64,000 nucleotides of DNA from Haladaptatus sp. QDMS2 (GCF_029338295.1 NZ_CP119791.1:2666001-2730000), one strand, 5' to 3'. Shown: positions 8,217-19,886, counted from the stretch's first letter. The notes: generated by a model from the letters alone, not told the origin. Program-made: numbers and translations.

Positions 8217-9605
8217 ATGGTACTTGACAATCTCGGGAGCTCCCTGCGGGGCACCCTCGACAAACTCCGCGGCAAGTCTCGTCTCAGCAAGGAGGACGTC
8301 GAGGAGATCGTCAAGGAGATTCAACGCTCTCTCCTGCAGGCCGACGTCGACGTCGGCCTCGTGATGGAACTCTCCGACAACATCAAAACGCGCGCCCTGG
8401 AGGAAGAACCGCCGGGCGGCACCTCGGCGCGTGACCACGTCCTTCGCATCGTCTACGAGGAACTCGTGGACCTCGTCGGCGAGAGCACCGAACTCCCGCT
8501 CGAAAAACAGACCATCATGCTCGCGGGCCTCCAGGGGTCGGGGAAGACCACCTCCGCCGCGAAGATGGCGTGGTGGTTCTCGAAGAAGGGGCTTCGCCCC
8601 GCGGTCATCCAGACCGACACCTTCCGGCCGGGCGCCTACGACCAGGCCAAGGAGATGTGTCGCCGGGCGGAAGTCGATTTCTACGGCGACCCAGACGAGG
8701 AAGACCCGGTCAAAATCGCCCGCGAGGGCCTCGAAGCGACCAAAGACGCGGACGTGCAGATCGTGGACACCGCCGGTCGCCACGCGCTCGAAGCCAACCT
8801 CATCGACGAAATCGAGGAGATTCGCGCGGAAGTGAAACCCGACCGTTCGCTGCTCGTCTTAGACGCCGCAATCGGGCAGGGTGCAAAGGAACAGGCCCAG
8901 CAGTTCGACGAGTCGGTGGGTATCGACGGCGTCATCATCTCCAAACTCGACGGGACCGCGAAGGGTGGTGGGGCGCTCACCGCCGTCAAGGAGACGAACT
9001 CCTCTATCGCCTTCCTCGGGACGGGCGAGACCGTCCAGGACATCGAACGCTTCGAACCGAGCGGCTTCATCTCTCGCCTGCTCGGGATGGGTGACTTAAA
9101 ACAGCTCACCGAGCGCGTCGAGCGCGCCATGGCGGAAACCCAGGAGGAGGACGAAGACTGGGACCCAGAGGACATGCTGAAAGGCACGTTCACCCTCCGG
9201 GACATGCGCCGGCAGATGCAGGCGATGAACAAGATGGGGCCGCTCGACCAGGTTCTCGACATGATTCCGGGCCTCGGCGGTGGGCTGAAAGACCAGCTGC
9301 CCGACGACGCGATGGACGTGACGAAAGACCGGATGCGCGTCTTCGAGTTCATCATGGACTCGATGACCGAAAACGAACTGGAGAACCCCCGGTCTATCAG
9401 TGCGAGTCAGGTGAAGCGAATCGCCCGCGGTTCTGGCACCTCCGAAGAGCAAGTGCGCGAACTGCTCCAGCAACACAAGATGATGGAGCGGACGCTCAAG
9501 CAGTTCAGCGGGATGGGCGATGGCGACATGCAACGGATGATGAAGCGCATGCAAAAACAGGGCGGTGGCGGAATGGGCGGTATGGGCGGCATGGGGCCGT
9601 TCTGA
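8217..9605 (+). CDS. srp54: signal recognition particle 54 kDa protein
   Basis: A 462-residue SRP54/Ffh GTPase. The N domain (about 1-95) is followed by the G domain with P-loop [10 protein letters not shown] (lysine 110), DTAGRHALE and [10 protein letters not shown]. The Met-rich M domain (from about 320) binds 7S RNA and signal sequences and contains repeated MKRMQKQ-like patches. The tail ends [12 protein letters not shown]. It recognises signal peptides on ribosomes and delivers them to FtsY. A TATA-like CCTTTATC lies about 32 nt upstream of the ATG. Its gene is separated from ftsY by the sulfite reductase pair. Confidence 0.96.
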   Translation: MVLDNLGSSLRGTLDKLRGKSRLSKEDVEEIVKEIQRSLLQADVDVGLVMELSDNIKTRALEEEPPGGTSARDHVLRIVYEELVDLVGESTELPLEKQTIMLAGLQGSGKTTSAAKMAWWFSKKGLRPAVIQTDTFRPGAYDQAKEMCRRAEVDFYGDPDEEDPVKIAREGLEATKDADVQIVDTAGRHALEANLIDEIEEIRAEVKPDRSLLVLDAAIGQGAKEQAQQFDESVGIDGVIISKLDGTAKGGGALTAVKETNSSIAFLGTGETVQDIERFEPSGFISRLLGMGDLKQLTERVERAMAETQEEDEDWDPEDMLKGTFTLRDMRRQMQAMNKMGPLDQVLDMIPGLGGGLKDQLPDDAMDVTKDRMRVFEFIMDSMTENELENPRSISASQVKRIARGSGTSEEQVRELLQQHKMMERTLKQFSGMGDGDMQRMMKRMQKQGGGGMGGMGGMGPF

Positions 9606-9620
9606 GTCGTTGTAAACTGG

Positions 9621-9626
9621 TTTTTT
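9621..9626 (+). terminator. oligo-T tract after srp54
   Basis: Six T residues 15 nt after the srp54 stop in a GC-rich setting, a typical simple archaeal termination signal. It lies only 25 nt before the MgtE start, so it may overlap that promoter region. Confidence 0.45.
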
Positions 9627-9651
9627 ATTCCTGCGGCGGCACTGTCCTCAC

Positions 9652-10230
9652 ATGAGTGCCCGCGACATCGCGACCGAGGCGTACCGGGAAGCACTCCCGG
9701 CCCTCAGTCTGAGTGTCGTGGGCGGCCTGTTCGCCGGCGTCGTCCTCGGTGGAATGCGTGCTGAACTCCAAGACGTGCCCGGCCTCCTCGTGTTGATTCC
9801 CGCACTGCTCGCCACCCGCGGGAACGTTTACGGGTCGCTCGGTGCGCGAATTGCGACCGGACTCCACCAGGGGCTCGTCGAACCCCACGTGTTCAACGGC
9901 GACCGGAGGCTCCAGTCGGCGGTTGCAGCATCGATGGCGAATGGCATTCTCGCGAGTCTGTTCGCCGCCGCAGTCACGTTCTTCGTCCTCGGTGGTCTCT
10001 CCCGACCAGCCGCCCCCTTGCAAACGCTCCTCGCGATTGCGCTCATCGCGGGTTTGCTGTCGGGAACCGCCCTCTCCGTCGTCGTGGTGACAGTCGTGTT
10101 CGCTGGGTATCGGCGCGGCTACAACCCCGACACGCTCGTCGGTCCCGTCGTCACGACCACGGGCGACGTGTTCGGCCTCGCGTTCCTCCTGCTCGCCGTT
10201 CGAACCGTCCTCACCCTGGGGGTGGGCTGA
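9652..10230 (+). CDS. MgtE-type membrane domain protein, copy A
   Basis: A 192-residue membrane protein made only of the MgtE (SLC41) transmembrane domain, with about five hydrophobic segments. The LLVLIPALLATRGNVYGSLGAR motif near residue 50 matches the conserved pore motif of MgtE Mg2+ channels. It lacks the cytosolic N-domain and CBS pair that gate bacterial MgtE. It abuts a second, half-size paralogue with no gap, so the two halves probably pair in a heterodimer equivalent to SLC41 repeats. Mg2+ or another divalent cation is the likely substrate. Confidence 0.82.
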   Translation: MSARDIATEAYREALPALSLSVVGGLFAGVVLGGMRAELQDVPGLLVLIPALLATRGNVYGSLGARIATGLHQGLVEPHVFNGDRRLQSAVAASMANGILASLFAAAVTFFVLGGLSRPAAPLQTLLAIALIAGLLSGTALSVVVVTVVFAGYRRGYNPDTLVGPVVTTTGDVFGLAFLLLAVRTVLTLGVG

Positions 10231-10788
10231 GTGCCCACCGACTGGACGGTCCGCGCAATTACCCGCGCGCTGCTCCCCGTCTTGCTCCCGCTCACGCTGG
10301 TCGAAATCGGGAGCGGTCTCGTCCTCGGGACCTTCGAGAACACGCTGCTTCGCTATCCCTCGCTGCTCGTCCTCGTGCCCGTGACGATTGGCACCGCCGG
10401 CAACCTCGGAAGCATCCTCGCGGCTAGACTCTCGACCGCCTTCCACCTCGGACTCCTCTCCTTTGGCCGGGCCGACGAGACGCTGCTCGGGAACGCCCTC
10501 GCGACGATTGGCCTCGCCCTCACCGTCTTCCCCGTCGTCGGCGTCGGTGCGTGGCTCCTCTCGTGGCTCACCGTCGGGACCGACCTGCCGCTCAGAACCG
10601 TCTTTCTCGTCTCGCTTTCCAGCGGCGCGACACTAGCCGTCGTCGCCGTCCTCATCACCTTCGTCGCGACGTACGCGGCCTACCGGTTCGAACTCGACCC
10701 CGACGACGTGGTGATTCCCGTCGTGACCAACGCTTCTGACGTGCTCGGGGTCATCATCCTGTTTCTCGCCGTGCGCGTGTTCGTCTGA
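10231..10788 (+). CDS. MgtE-type membrane domain protein, copy B
   Basis: A 185-residue paralogue of the preceding gene, starting with GTG directly after its TGA. The matching pore motif reads LLVLVPVTIGTAGNLGSILAAR, with TAGN replacing the TRGN of copy A, and about five membrane segments follow. The DPDDVVIPVVTNASDVLG helix near the C-terminus parallels the NPDTLVGPVVTTTGDVFG helix of copy A. This is consistent with an ancient duplication kept as separate chains. Regulatory cytosolic domains are absent. Confidence 0.82.
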   Translation: MPTDWTVRAITRALLPVLLPLTLVEIGSGLVLGTFENTLLRYPSLLVLVPVTIGTAGNLGSILAARLSTAFHLGLLSFGRADETLLGNALATIGLALTVFPVVGVGAWLLSWLTVGTDLPLRTVFLVSLSSGATLAVVAVLITFVATYAAYRFELDPDDVVIPVVTNASDVLGVIILFLAVRVFV

Positions 10789-10827
10789 ACCGACGAGCAT
10801 TTGCGGGGTTCGCCCCGAGAGAGAAGT

Positions 10828-11799
10828 GTGCAGTCGCTCGTGGACCTCCTCTGGGTGGTCGGCCCCCGCGTCGCGAAGATTACGCTGTTCATCGCCATCG
10901 GCGTCTTCCTCGCGAATCTGGCGGTGGCGTTCGGCGCGGTGCGGAAGATTGCGGCCCTCTCACGGCCCCTCACCCACCCGGCGAACCTGCCAGAGGAGGT
11001 TGGCACCGCCATTCTGACGACAACGGCCTCGACCACCGCCGGGTACGGGATGCTCGCCGAGTTTCGCGAGTCGGGGATGCTCGACGACCGCGCCACCCTC
11101 GTCGCCGTCACCATAAACACGTTCTTCGGGTTCGCCCAGCACATCTTCACCTTCTACGCACCCGTCCTCATCCCGATTCTCGGGCTCGAAGTCGGGCTCA
11201 TGTACGTCGGGACGCGGGCGCTCATCGCGCTCGCCATCACCCTCGTCGGCATCGCCGCCGGGGCGTTCTTGCTCTCTTCGCACAACGTGAACCACGAGGC
11301 CACGCCAGAAGACGTCGAAGCCCCCGGCCACGAAGCCACCTCGACGCGCGAAAAGCTGGAAGACGCAGGCCAGAACACGGCGTCGAAGATTCGCGACATC
11401 GTCCCCCGTCTGGCCATCATCTACACGCTCGTCGTGTTCCTCACCACACGCTACGATATCGCCGCAGCCACCGCGTTCGCAGACCCCCTCGTCGCCGTCG
11501 TCGGCCTCCCAATCGAAGCCGTCCCCGTCATCGCCGTCCTCACCCTCGACACGACGAACGGCGCACTCGTCCTCGCTCCACTCATCGAGAACGGGACGTT
11601 CACCCCCCGGGCCGCCGTGGCCACCATGCTCGTCGGAAGCATCGTCTCCTTCGCCGTCACCACGTTCAAACGCTCTATCCCCTTCCAGTACGGTATCTGG
11701 GGCGCGGAGTTCGGCTCGAAGGTCATCGCCGTGAACACCGGCCTGAAACTCGTGTTCATCTCTCTCGCTGTCGGTATCCTGCTCGCGCCCATCTGGTGA
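10828..11799 (+). CDS. nucleoside-recognition (Gate domain) membrane protein
   Basis: About 323 residues with eight or more hydrophobic segments. The N-terminal half contains the Gate/nucleoside-recognition pattern TTTASTTAGYGMLAEF, and a related TLDTTNGALVLAPLIENG recurs in the second half, suggesting two inverted Gate modules. Gate-domain proteins occur in nucleoside transporters, FeoB and spore maturation proteins, so transport is likely but the substrate is unknown. The GTG at 10828 is chosen over a TTG at 10801 because the extra residues are hydrophilic and unlike the family. It is 39 nt downstream of the MgtE pair on the same strand. Confidence 0.72.
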   Translation: MQSLVDLLWVVGPRVAKITLFIAIGVFLANLAVAFGAVRKIAALSRPLTHPANLPEEVGTAILTTTASTTAGYGMLAEFRESGMLDDRATLVAVTINTFFGFAQHIFTFYAPVLIPILGLEVGLMYVGTRALIALAITLVGIAAGAFLLSSHNVNHEATPEDVEAPGHEATSTREKLEDAGQNTASKIRDIVPRLAIIYTLVVFLTTRYDIAAATAFADPLVAVVGLPIEAVPVIAVLTLDTTNGALVLAPLIENGTFTPRAAVATMLVGSIVSFAVTTFKRSIPFQYGIWGAEFGSKVIAVNTGLKLVFISLAVGILLAPIW

Positions 11800-11869
11800 C
11801 ACCACAATACATTCACATCATATTTCTTCGAAAACAATTACCACCCCGCCGTCTGTAGCCACACGTGCT

Positions 11870-12694
11870 ATGGACAACGAACTGTCTCGTCGCAGGTTCG
11901 TGACGCTCACTGCTGCGGCCGGCGCTGTGTCGGTCGCTGGCTGTACCTCTGGAAACGATGGTGGGGACACGACGACAACCGACGGCCAAACGACGACTGG
12001 TGACGGCAACGGAAACGGCGACCACTCGGTTCCCGACGACGCGAGCGTCGCCTTCGAGAGCCCAACGGACGGCGCGGCGCTGAAGAGCGCCGCCCAGGTC
12101 GTGATGAGCGCGGAGAACTTCGACATCGAACCTGCAGGCGAAGTCAAACAGGGCGCAGGCCACTTCCACGTCCTCATCGACACAGACCCCGTCGAGACCG
12201 GCGAAGTGATTCCAAACGACGACCAGCACCGCCACTTCGGCGACGGGTCGAAACAGACTGTCATCGACTTAGCATCCGGCGACCACACCCTGACCCTTCA
12301 AGTGGGCAACGGCGCACACGAAGCCCTCCCGCTCACCGACTCCATCGACGTCGCCGTGACTGACAACGCGACCATCAGCATCGACTCTCCCGACGACGGC
12401 GCAGAGAAAGAAAGCCCCGTCTCCGTCATCATGGGCGCAGAGAACTTCGCCATCCAGGAGGCTGGAGAAGTCAAACAGGACACCGGCCACTTCCACATCA
12501 TCGTCGACGGCGAACCAGTAGAGACTGGCAAGCCAATCCCGAACGACGACACCCACCTCCACTACGGCAACGGCTCGAACGAAGTCGAAGTTGAACTCGA
12601 ACCCGGCGAGCACAGGCTCACCGCACAGGCCGGCACCGGCGCTCACCTCGCCCTCCCGCTCACGGACGAGATCTCCGTGACCGTACCCGAGTAA
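11870..12694 (+). CDS. Tat-exported lipoprotein with two DUF4399 domains
   Basis: A 274-residue protein. The N-terminus has a twin-arginine signal (SRRRFV) and ends in a lipobox VAGC, then a Thr/Gly/Asp linker, the standard haloarchaeal arrangement for lipid-anchored extracellular proteins. Two tandem domains of about 100 residues follow. Each carries GHFHVLID or GHFHIIVD, then PxDDxHxHxGxG, then a GDHTLTLQVGNGAHEALP-like end. The His-rich pattern matches DUF4399 and suggests metal binding at the cell surface. The domains are clearly duplicated. No functional partner is adjacent. An AT-rich stretch lies upstream. Confidence 0.82.
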   Translation: MDNELSRRRFVTLTAAAGAVSVAGCTSGNDGGDTTTTDGQTTTGDGNGNGDHSVPDDASVAFESPTDGAALKSAAQVVMSAENFDIEPAGEVKQGAGHFHVLIDTDPVETGEVIPNDDQHRHFGDGSKQTVIDLASGDHTLTLQVGNGAHEALPLTDSIDVAVTDNATISIDSPDDGAEKESPVSVIMGAENFAIQEAGEVKQDTGHFHIIVDGEPVETGKPIPNDDTHLHYGNGSNEVEVELEPGEHRLTAQAGTGAHLALPLTDEISVTVPE

Positions 12695-12975
12695 CCCCGA
12701 GGGTTCGAAGGGGGAGAAAGGGGTTGCAGGCGGTCGGTTTACGCTCTTTTTCGAGACGAAGTGATGCCTCTCTTCGAGCGCTGGCGACTCGACGAAAATG
12801 AACGTGCAATAGATTGTAAACGAGAATACGGGCCGGATGTGAACGCCGGTCGCGATCGTTTGAAAATCACGTCGTGATTTTCATAGCCCATCAGACTGCG
12901 AAGCAGTCTGCGGACGCTCCCTGGTTCACATCCTTGTCTGGTTGCTGTCGCTCACCAGATTGTTCGCGACACGAA
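12695..12975. repeat. intergenic region with two perfect hairpins beside tRNA-Cys
   Basis: No gene is visible. It contains a 9-bp stem with a 3-nt loop at 12862-12882 (GAAAATCAC/GTGATTTTC) and an 8-bp stem with loop GAA at 12892-12910 (CAGACTGC/GCAGTCTG). Similar long-stem, trinucleotide-loop palindromes occur after tRNA-Arg at 22876-22932. They may be a family of small palindromic elements or transcript ends. Confidence 0.5.
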
Positions 12976-13051
12976 AGCCAAGGGCCGGATTTGAACCGGC
13001 GATGGGCGGCTCTGCAGGCCGCTGCGTTTGGCCGGACTCTGCCACCTTGGC
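12976..13051 (-). tRNA. tRNA-Cys (GCA)
   Basis: A complete cloverleaf on the minus strand. Acceptor arms are GCCAAGG/CCTTGGC, the D-arm starts GGCAGAGT, the anticodon stem GCGGC/GCCGC holds loop CTGCAGA with anticodon GCA, and the T-arm is GCCGGTTCAAATCCGGC. The discriminator base is U, the usual cysteine identity base. It is the last gene after the rRNA operon, as in other haloarchaea, but follows a strong terminator and has its own TATA element. CCA is not encoded. Confidence 0.93.
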
Positions 13052-13076
13052 GCATCAATTGGTAGTGGGGTGAGTC

Positions 13077-13084
13077 GCTTAAGC
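13077..13084 (-). promoter_or_regulatory. TATA element for tRNA-Cys
   Basis: GCTTAAGC on the minus strand, about 26 nt before the tRNA-Cys 5' end, matching the TTAAG core of the rRNA promoter boxes. Spacing fits transcription starting at or just before the tRNA. Confidence 0.5.
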
Positions 13085-13142
13085 GTAGCGGTCCACGACG
13101 AACCGCCAGACGCGAGCGTTGCCACTCGTCGTCTGTAAATAC

Positions 13143-13171
13143 AAAAAGCCCAGCGCTCTCGCTACTGGGCT
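13143..13171 (-). terminator. intrinsic terminator of the rRNA operon
   Basis: On the minus strand a 7-bp stem AGCCCAG/CTGGGCT encloses TAGCGAGAGCG and is followed directly by TTTTT. It lies about 20 nt after the 5S 3' end and before tRNA-Cys, so the long rRNA transcript probably ends here. Confidence 0.75.
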
Positions 13172-13190
13172 TGATGAATGAAGTATGAAT

Positions 13191-13420
13191 GGAGGCGGCG
13201 AACCACTGGTTGCAGACCGTTATAACGGACTGTTCTCCAATTCCACCGGGACGAACCCTGCGTGTACTATGGATGGCAGTCCTGGGACTGTACCTTGTCA
13301 CCCTTGCGGGTCAGCTCTCCCAGAGACTCTCGTACTCCAGTACTCACTGGAACGCAGGCGGGCTTATCTTCCGTGTTCGGGATGGGTACGGGAGTTGCCC
13401 CGCCGCTGTGGCCGCCTTAA
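13191..13420 (-). rRNA. rrf: 5S rRNA with a large internal insertion
   Basis: The 5' end reads TTAAGGCGGCCACAGCGG and continues through the invariant CCCGTACCCATCCCGAACACGG. The 3' end GTTCGCCGCCTCC pairs with the 5' GGCGGC to close helix I. The total is about 230 nt, against the usual 122. About 108 extra nt (roughly 13203-13310) interrupt the 3' part between GAGAGCTG and CAGTGGTTCGCC. The insert has four small hairpins, including ACCC-GCAA-GGGT at 13300-13311. An inserted 5S of this size is known from Halococcus morrhuae. Exact ends are estimated. Confidence 0.9.
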
Positions 13421-13492
13421 CGCCGATCTGTGGAATCGAACCACGGGCACCGTGTGTGGTGAACACCAGTTATCGGTGGTTATCGCTGTAAT

Positions 13493-13507
13493 GTACGTGC
13501 AATCCAG
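13493..13507. repeat. 3' arm of the 23S processing stem
   Basis: GTACGTGCAATCCAG (plus strand) is a perfect 15-nt inverted repeat of 16507-16521. Together they flank 23S rRNA and form the long stem cut at a bulge-helix-bulge by tRNA-splicing endonuclease in archaeal rRNA maturation. Confidence 0.8.
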
Positions 13508-13549
13508 TTTACGCCTGGACTCGTTCCGAAGTCCATCCGTAATGCGGTA

Positions 13550-16465
<2,916 letters not shown>

Positions 16466-16506
16466 TGTTTGTTCCGGTTGTGACTCGGAACGCGTCCAGT
16501 GGACGT

Positions 16507-16521
16507 CTGGATTGCACGTAC
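16507..16521. repeat. 5' arm of the 23S processing stem
   Basis: CTGGATTGCACGTAC (plus strand), the exact inverted repeat of 13493-13507. Adjacent complementary stretches extend the stem with bulges. Confidence 0.8.
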
Positions 16522-16633
16522 ACACAGCGTCATCACGCACACATCGGGTAAGATGATGCGTTCAACCCTTCCCACTCGCGCTTACACGGAGTGGTGCATC
16601 GGTTCTTGCAGGGATTCAATCGTAGTGCCGTCT

Positions 16634-16645
16634 CCCACTTAAGGG
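16634..16645 (-). promoter_or_regulatory. internal promoter box in the 16S-23S spacer
   Basis: CCCTTAAGTGGG on the minus strand between tRNA-Ala and 23S is identical to the box at 18654-18665 of the main promoter array. It could start extra 23S-5S transcripts. Confidence 0.6.
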
Positions 16646-16672
16646 ACACGGTTCGGATTGAACCCATTTGCA

Positions 16673-16744
16673 TGGACCCACAGGGATTCGAACCCTGGGC
16701 ATCCTCCTTGCAAAGGAGGCACTCTACCACTGAGCTATGGGCCC
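16673..16744 (-). tRNA. tRNA-Ala (TGC) in the rRNA spacer
   Basis: A 72-nt cloverleaf. Acceptor arms GGGCCCA/TGGGTCC include the G3-U70 wobble that defines alanine identity. The anticodon stem CCTCC/GGAGG has loop TTTGCAA with anticodon TGC, the T-arm is CAGGGTTCGAATCCCTG and the discriminator is A. It lies between 16S and 23S, the standard archaeal position, and is released from the same primary transcript. Confidence 0.96.
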
Positions 16745-16765
16745 GCCTTCCAACTGGAAGGCAGT

Positions 16766-16783
16766 TGTTAGCCTTGATAGTTC
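16766..16783. repeat. 3' arm of the 16S processing stem
   Basis: TGTTAGCCTTGATAGTTC (plus strand) is a perfect 18-nt inverted repeat of 18455-18472. The two arms bracket 16S and form the bulge-helix-bulge precursor stem, with further pairing of CCGGTCGGG and CCCGATCGG. Confidence 0.82.
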
Positions 16784-16863
16784 AAAGGTGCCCGACCGGT
16801 GAAACGCGGTCGAACGGTGAAACCAATTAAGGTGGGTCGGGCCGAAGCCCGATCCCGGTCTTT

Positions 16864-18336
<1,473 letters not shown>

Positions 18337-18454
18337 GTTCCCCTGGTTAGACCAGGGGGGCGTGGCGGGAGCTGTGTAGAACACAGCTACCATATCGCTA
18401 AATCGCTATTGGTATCACAGTTCGACGACACACGATTACCGATCGGGTGTCACC

Positions 18455-18472
18455 GAACTATCAAGGCTAACA
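18455..18472. repeat. 5' arm of the 16S processing stem
   Basis: GAACTATCAAGGCTAACA (plus strand), the inverted repeat of 16766-16783, located 119 nt before the 16S 5' end in the leader. Confidence 0.82.
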
Positions 18473-18653
18473 TCAGATCCCATCTTTACGGCGGACCGCA
18501 GGGGTGGAATCCTCATTTCCTTCGGACCTGAACATACTCCGGGAAGGGTCATAAACCCTTCGAAGGGAGTTCGTCGGCCCATGAGTGGGGACGGGATTCA
18601 ACCGTCGCCCAGTCACGCTTGCTTTCTGTCTGCATTCATTCGGAATGTCCTTA

Positions 18654-18665
18654 CCCACTTAAGGG
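18654..18665 (-). promoter_or_regulatory. rRNA promoter box nearest to 16S
   Basis: CCCTTAAGTGGG on the minus strand, followed downstream by TAAGGACATTCCG. This is the closest of four near-identical TTAAGTG TATA elements spaced 73-95 nt apart, with a predicted start about 25 nt downstream. Confidence 0.7.
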
Positions 18666-18744
18666 CGTCGGATTCCGATTCGAAGTTGGGTGTCGGAGGG
18701 TGGCTCCGACCTCCCGCGCTTCACATTACATCCGAATGCCCTTA

Positions 18745-18756
18745 CACACTTAAGGG
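18745..18756 (-). promoter_or_regulatory. rRNA promoter box 2 upstream of 16S
   Basis: CCCTTAAGTGTG on the minus strand followed by TAAGGGCATTCGG, the same module as at 18827-18838. The repeated unit includes sequence on both sides of the TATA core. Confidence 0.7.
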
Positions 18757-18826
18757 CATCGGAATCAGGCGGCCGCCGGGTGTCGATTTCCCAGCGCACC
18801 GCGCTTATTAATCCCGAATGCCCTTA

Positions 18827-18838
18827 CACACTTAAGGG
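18827..18838 (-). promoter_or_regulatory. rRNA promoter box 3 upstream of 16S
   Basis: CCCTTAAGTGTG followed by TAAGGGCATTCGGG on the minus strand. It is nearly identical over about 25 nt to the 18745 copy, which shows duplication of a promoter module. Confidence 0.7.
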
Positions 18839-18921
18839 CTACGGATGCAATCCGGTGCAACGAGGCCAGGTCGGGGCGTCCGACCCTCCTGCGCTGCTTC
18901 ACATTATTCCGGATGGGGGGG

Positions 18922-18933
18922 TTACACTTAAGG
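18922..18933 (-). promoter_or_regulatory. rRNA promoter box 4, most distal
   Basis: CCTTAAGTGTAA on the minus strand preceded by CGACGG, which resembles the upstream element of haloarchaeal rRNA promoters. The downstream part has diverged to ACCCCCCCATCCGG. Confidence 0.65.
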
Positions 18934-19280
18934 CCGTCGAACGAAGGCCGCTTCGTCATGCGGTTTCATGGGTACTGCAGGCACGACCCGAGAGAGGTTA
19001 CTCACATAGAGGGTCGTCGAGACTGACCCGTCAGCGGGAACGACTGCGCCGGTGCTACTCGAGCTGTACAATGTCCCGATGAATGGTGTCGCGCGGATGG
19101 AGGCCGACCGGTCATCCCTCGCTTGTCGCGTCAGGTCTGGTCGGGTGTTGCCCGCGCATTTATCGATACGAGCAGGCACGGTAAAGGAGACTCGGTCGGG
19201 ATCGACAGCAGTTGGTCACTGGTACATCCCACGTGTACGAGCCCGCACGGTACGCGAGCGTGTGGAAACAAGTACTAGCG
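18934..19280. other. intergenic region without a convincing gene
   Basis: About 350 nt between the rRNA promoter array and the MC1 terminator. Open frames here are short and compositionally random. No tRNA, strong hairpin or repeat was seen. A minus-strand frame at 18928-19179 has a Ser/Thr-rich stretch but no recognisable family. Confidence 0.5.
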
Positions 19281-19293
19281 CCGAAAAAATCGG
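19281..19293 (-). terminator. terminator after MC1
   Basis: CCGATTTTTTCGG on the minus strand, a T6 run inside a short palindrome 13 nt after the MC1 stop. It would separate MC1 transcription from the rRNA promoters downstream. Confidence 0.55.
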
Positions 19294-19305
19294 ATGACTG
19301 CGAGC

Positions 19306-19620
19306 TTAGATTTCTTCTAAGTGCTCGATTCCCTTCTTCGAGACGTTCGCCTCGGTGATGACTTTGGGCATCCAGTTTGGCTTGTCGTCGGGTGCTTCCT
19401 CCTTCCACGCCCACCCATCGTAGATGTGGACCTTGGTTGTCCCCTTCTCACGCAGCCGGAGTTCGGTCTTCTTCGCCGCACTCTCACTTTTGGCTGGTTT
19501 CAGGCGGCGTGCCGCTTTGAGTGCTGCCTGGCGTGGGGTTCGTCCCGAGAAGACGCTCGATTCTTTACCGTTCTTTTCGCGCAGGGCGAAGTTGCGCTTG
19601 GAATCCTCACTACGTGCCAT
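19306..19620 (-). CDS. hmc: non-histone chromosomal protein MC1
   Basis: A 104-residue basic protein with the MC1 core NFALREKNGKESSVFSGRTP at residues 10-29, then RQAALKAARR and TTKVHIYDGW. MC1 is a monomeric archaeal DNA-binding protein that sharply bends DNA and helps organise the chromosome. It is well known from Methanosarcina and haloarchaea. The normal length is about 93-105 residues. It lies just upstream of the rRNA operon on the same strand. A T6 palindrome follows the stop, and a TATA-like TCTTTATTAG sits about 35-44 nt before the start. Confidence 0.94.
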   Translation of the reverse strand: MARSEDSKRNFALREKNGKESSVFSGRTPRQAALKAARRLKPAKSESAAKKTELRLREKGTTKVHIYDGWAWKEEAPDDKPNWMPKVITEANVSKKGIEHLEEI

Positions 19621-19654
19621 GGTTTTGGCTCCATGTCAACCGAGCACATACCGC

Positions 19655-19664
19655 CTAATAAAGA
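19655..19664 (-). promoter_or_regulatory. TATA box for MC1
   Basis: TCTTTATTAG on the minus strand ahead of the MC1 ATG at 19620. A second TATA-like TATATAAAG occurs near 19690-19702. The region 19621-19886 otherwise holds no gene. Confidence 0.45.
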
Positions 19665-19886
19665 TATCCCCAAAATCGGGGGACTCCGACACCATCTTTA
19701 TATAGTGGGTTGGCGCGGAACGGACCTACGAGGGCGAAATCCACCCGAAAACAGATGGCTGCAACCCTTGCACGCACCCCCTGTTTTAAATATGAGGAGC
19801 GATTCAGCGCGCTGAGAGTTCTCAGAAGACTGCTTCACGGTAGACTTAAGTATCCACTACAGCGAACCTGCCCATAAGATACCGCG

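Noticed and set aside
18928-19179. Minus-strand frame with a Ser/Thr-rich segment upstream of the rRNA promoters
   Set aside because: It overlaps the distal promoter box and shows no recognisable domain. It is most likely chance.
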